NCBI GenBank assembly: GCA_003250135.1
Contig: QKHF01000016.1
Span: forward strand, 1 to 5,811
From: Paracoccaceae bacterium
GTDB lineage: Bacteria; Pseudomonadota; Alphaproteobacteria; Rhodobacterales; Rhodobacteraceae
DNA length: 5,811 bases
Direction: 5' to 3'
Of the stretch, positions 5,792-5,811 are shown piece after piece. A program made the position numbers and the translations under genes. Numbering within the stretch: the stretch's first letter is position 1; each line of letters begins with the position of its first letter. The notes under the pieces were generated by a model that saw only the letters and a program-made list of their open reading frames with translations, had not been told where the DNA came from and did not search any database.

Positions 5792-5811
5792 ATGATCCCC
5801 GCCTTGGCGCT
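5792..5811 (+). CDS. Probable 5' end of a modB-like permease gene (cut by window edge)
   Basis: An ATG at 5792-5794 opens a frame reading MIPALA, which runs off the window after six full codons. It begins 8 nt after the modA stop. In modABC operons the next gene encodes the inner-membrane molybdate permease ModB, so this is the expected product. The call rests on position alone: the visible residues are too few to identify a family, no strong Shine-Dalgarno is seen, and a start further downstream is possible. Confidence 0.45.

Noticed and set aside
1..5811. CRISPR array, insertion sequence, phage or toxin-antitoxin element
   Set aside because: There are no spaced long repeats, terminal inverted repeats, transposase motifs or small paired genes. 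The window is almost fully accounted for by transporter genes.

Overview
The window reads as GC-rich alphaproteobacterial DNA, most likely Rhodobacterales or a relative. This rests on the complete aapJQMP (bztABCD) general amino-acid ABC transporter operon, whose ATPase and binding-protein sequences look like the rhodobacterial/rhizobial Aap/Bzt family. No database search was possible, so the taxonomic call is from memory of family sequences.

Layout from left to right: (1) the last 38 codons of an unrecognised plus-strand gene (1-117); (2) a bidirectional intrinsic terminator at about 140-170 between it and the convergent aap operon; (3) a four-gene minus-strand operon, transcribed right to left: aapJ (periplasmic binding protein, 4693-3680), aapQ (permease, 3605-2382), aapM (permease, 2371-1007) and aapP (ATPase, 994-197); (4) a 337-bp divergent intergenic region (4694-5030) with an AT-rich island, a perfect 9-bp inverted repeat, short direct repeats and a cluster of GAAC/GTTC words; (5) modA (periplasmic molybdate-binding protein, 5031-5783) on the plus strand; (6) the first codons of a probable modB permease gene (from 5792), cut by the window edge.

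The aap genes make one importer: AapJ captures L-amino acids in the periplasm, AapQ and AapM form the membrane channel, and AapP hydrolyses ATP. aapQ, aapM and aapP are tightly packed (10 and 12 nt gaps), and each downstream Shine-Dalgarno overlaps the preceding stop codon. aapJ and aapQ are separated by 74 nt holding a strong GC hairpin and a small inverted repeat whose loop contains the aapQ Shine-Dalgarno. This arrangement would favour more binding protein than membrane subunits. modA starts a separate, divergently transcribed molybdate-uptake operon.

The genes are standard families and I see no undescribed multi-gene system. The points worth a second look are regulatory: the aapJ-aapQ junction and the aapJ/modA intergenic region.
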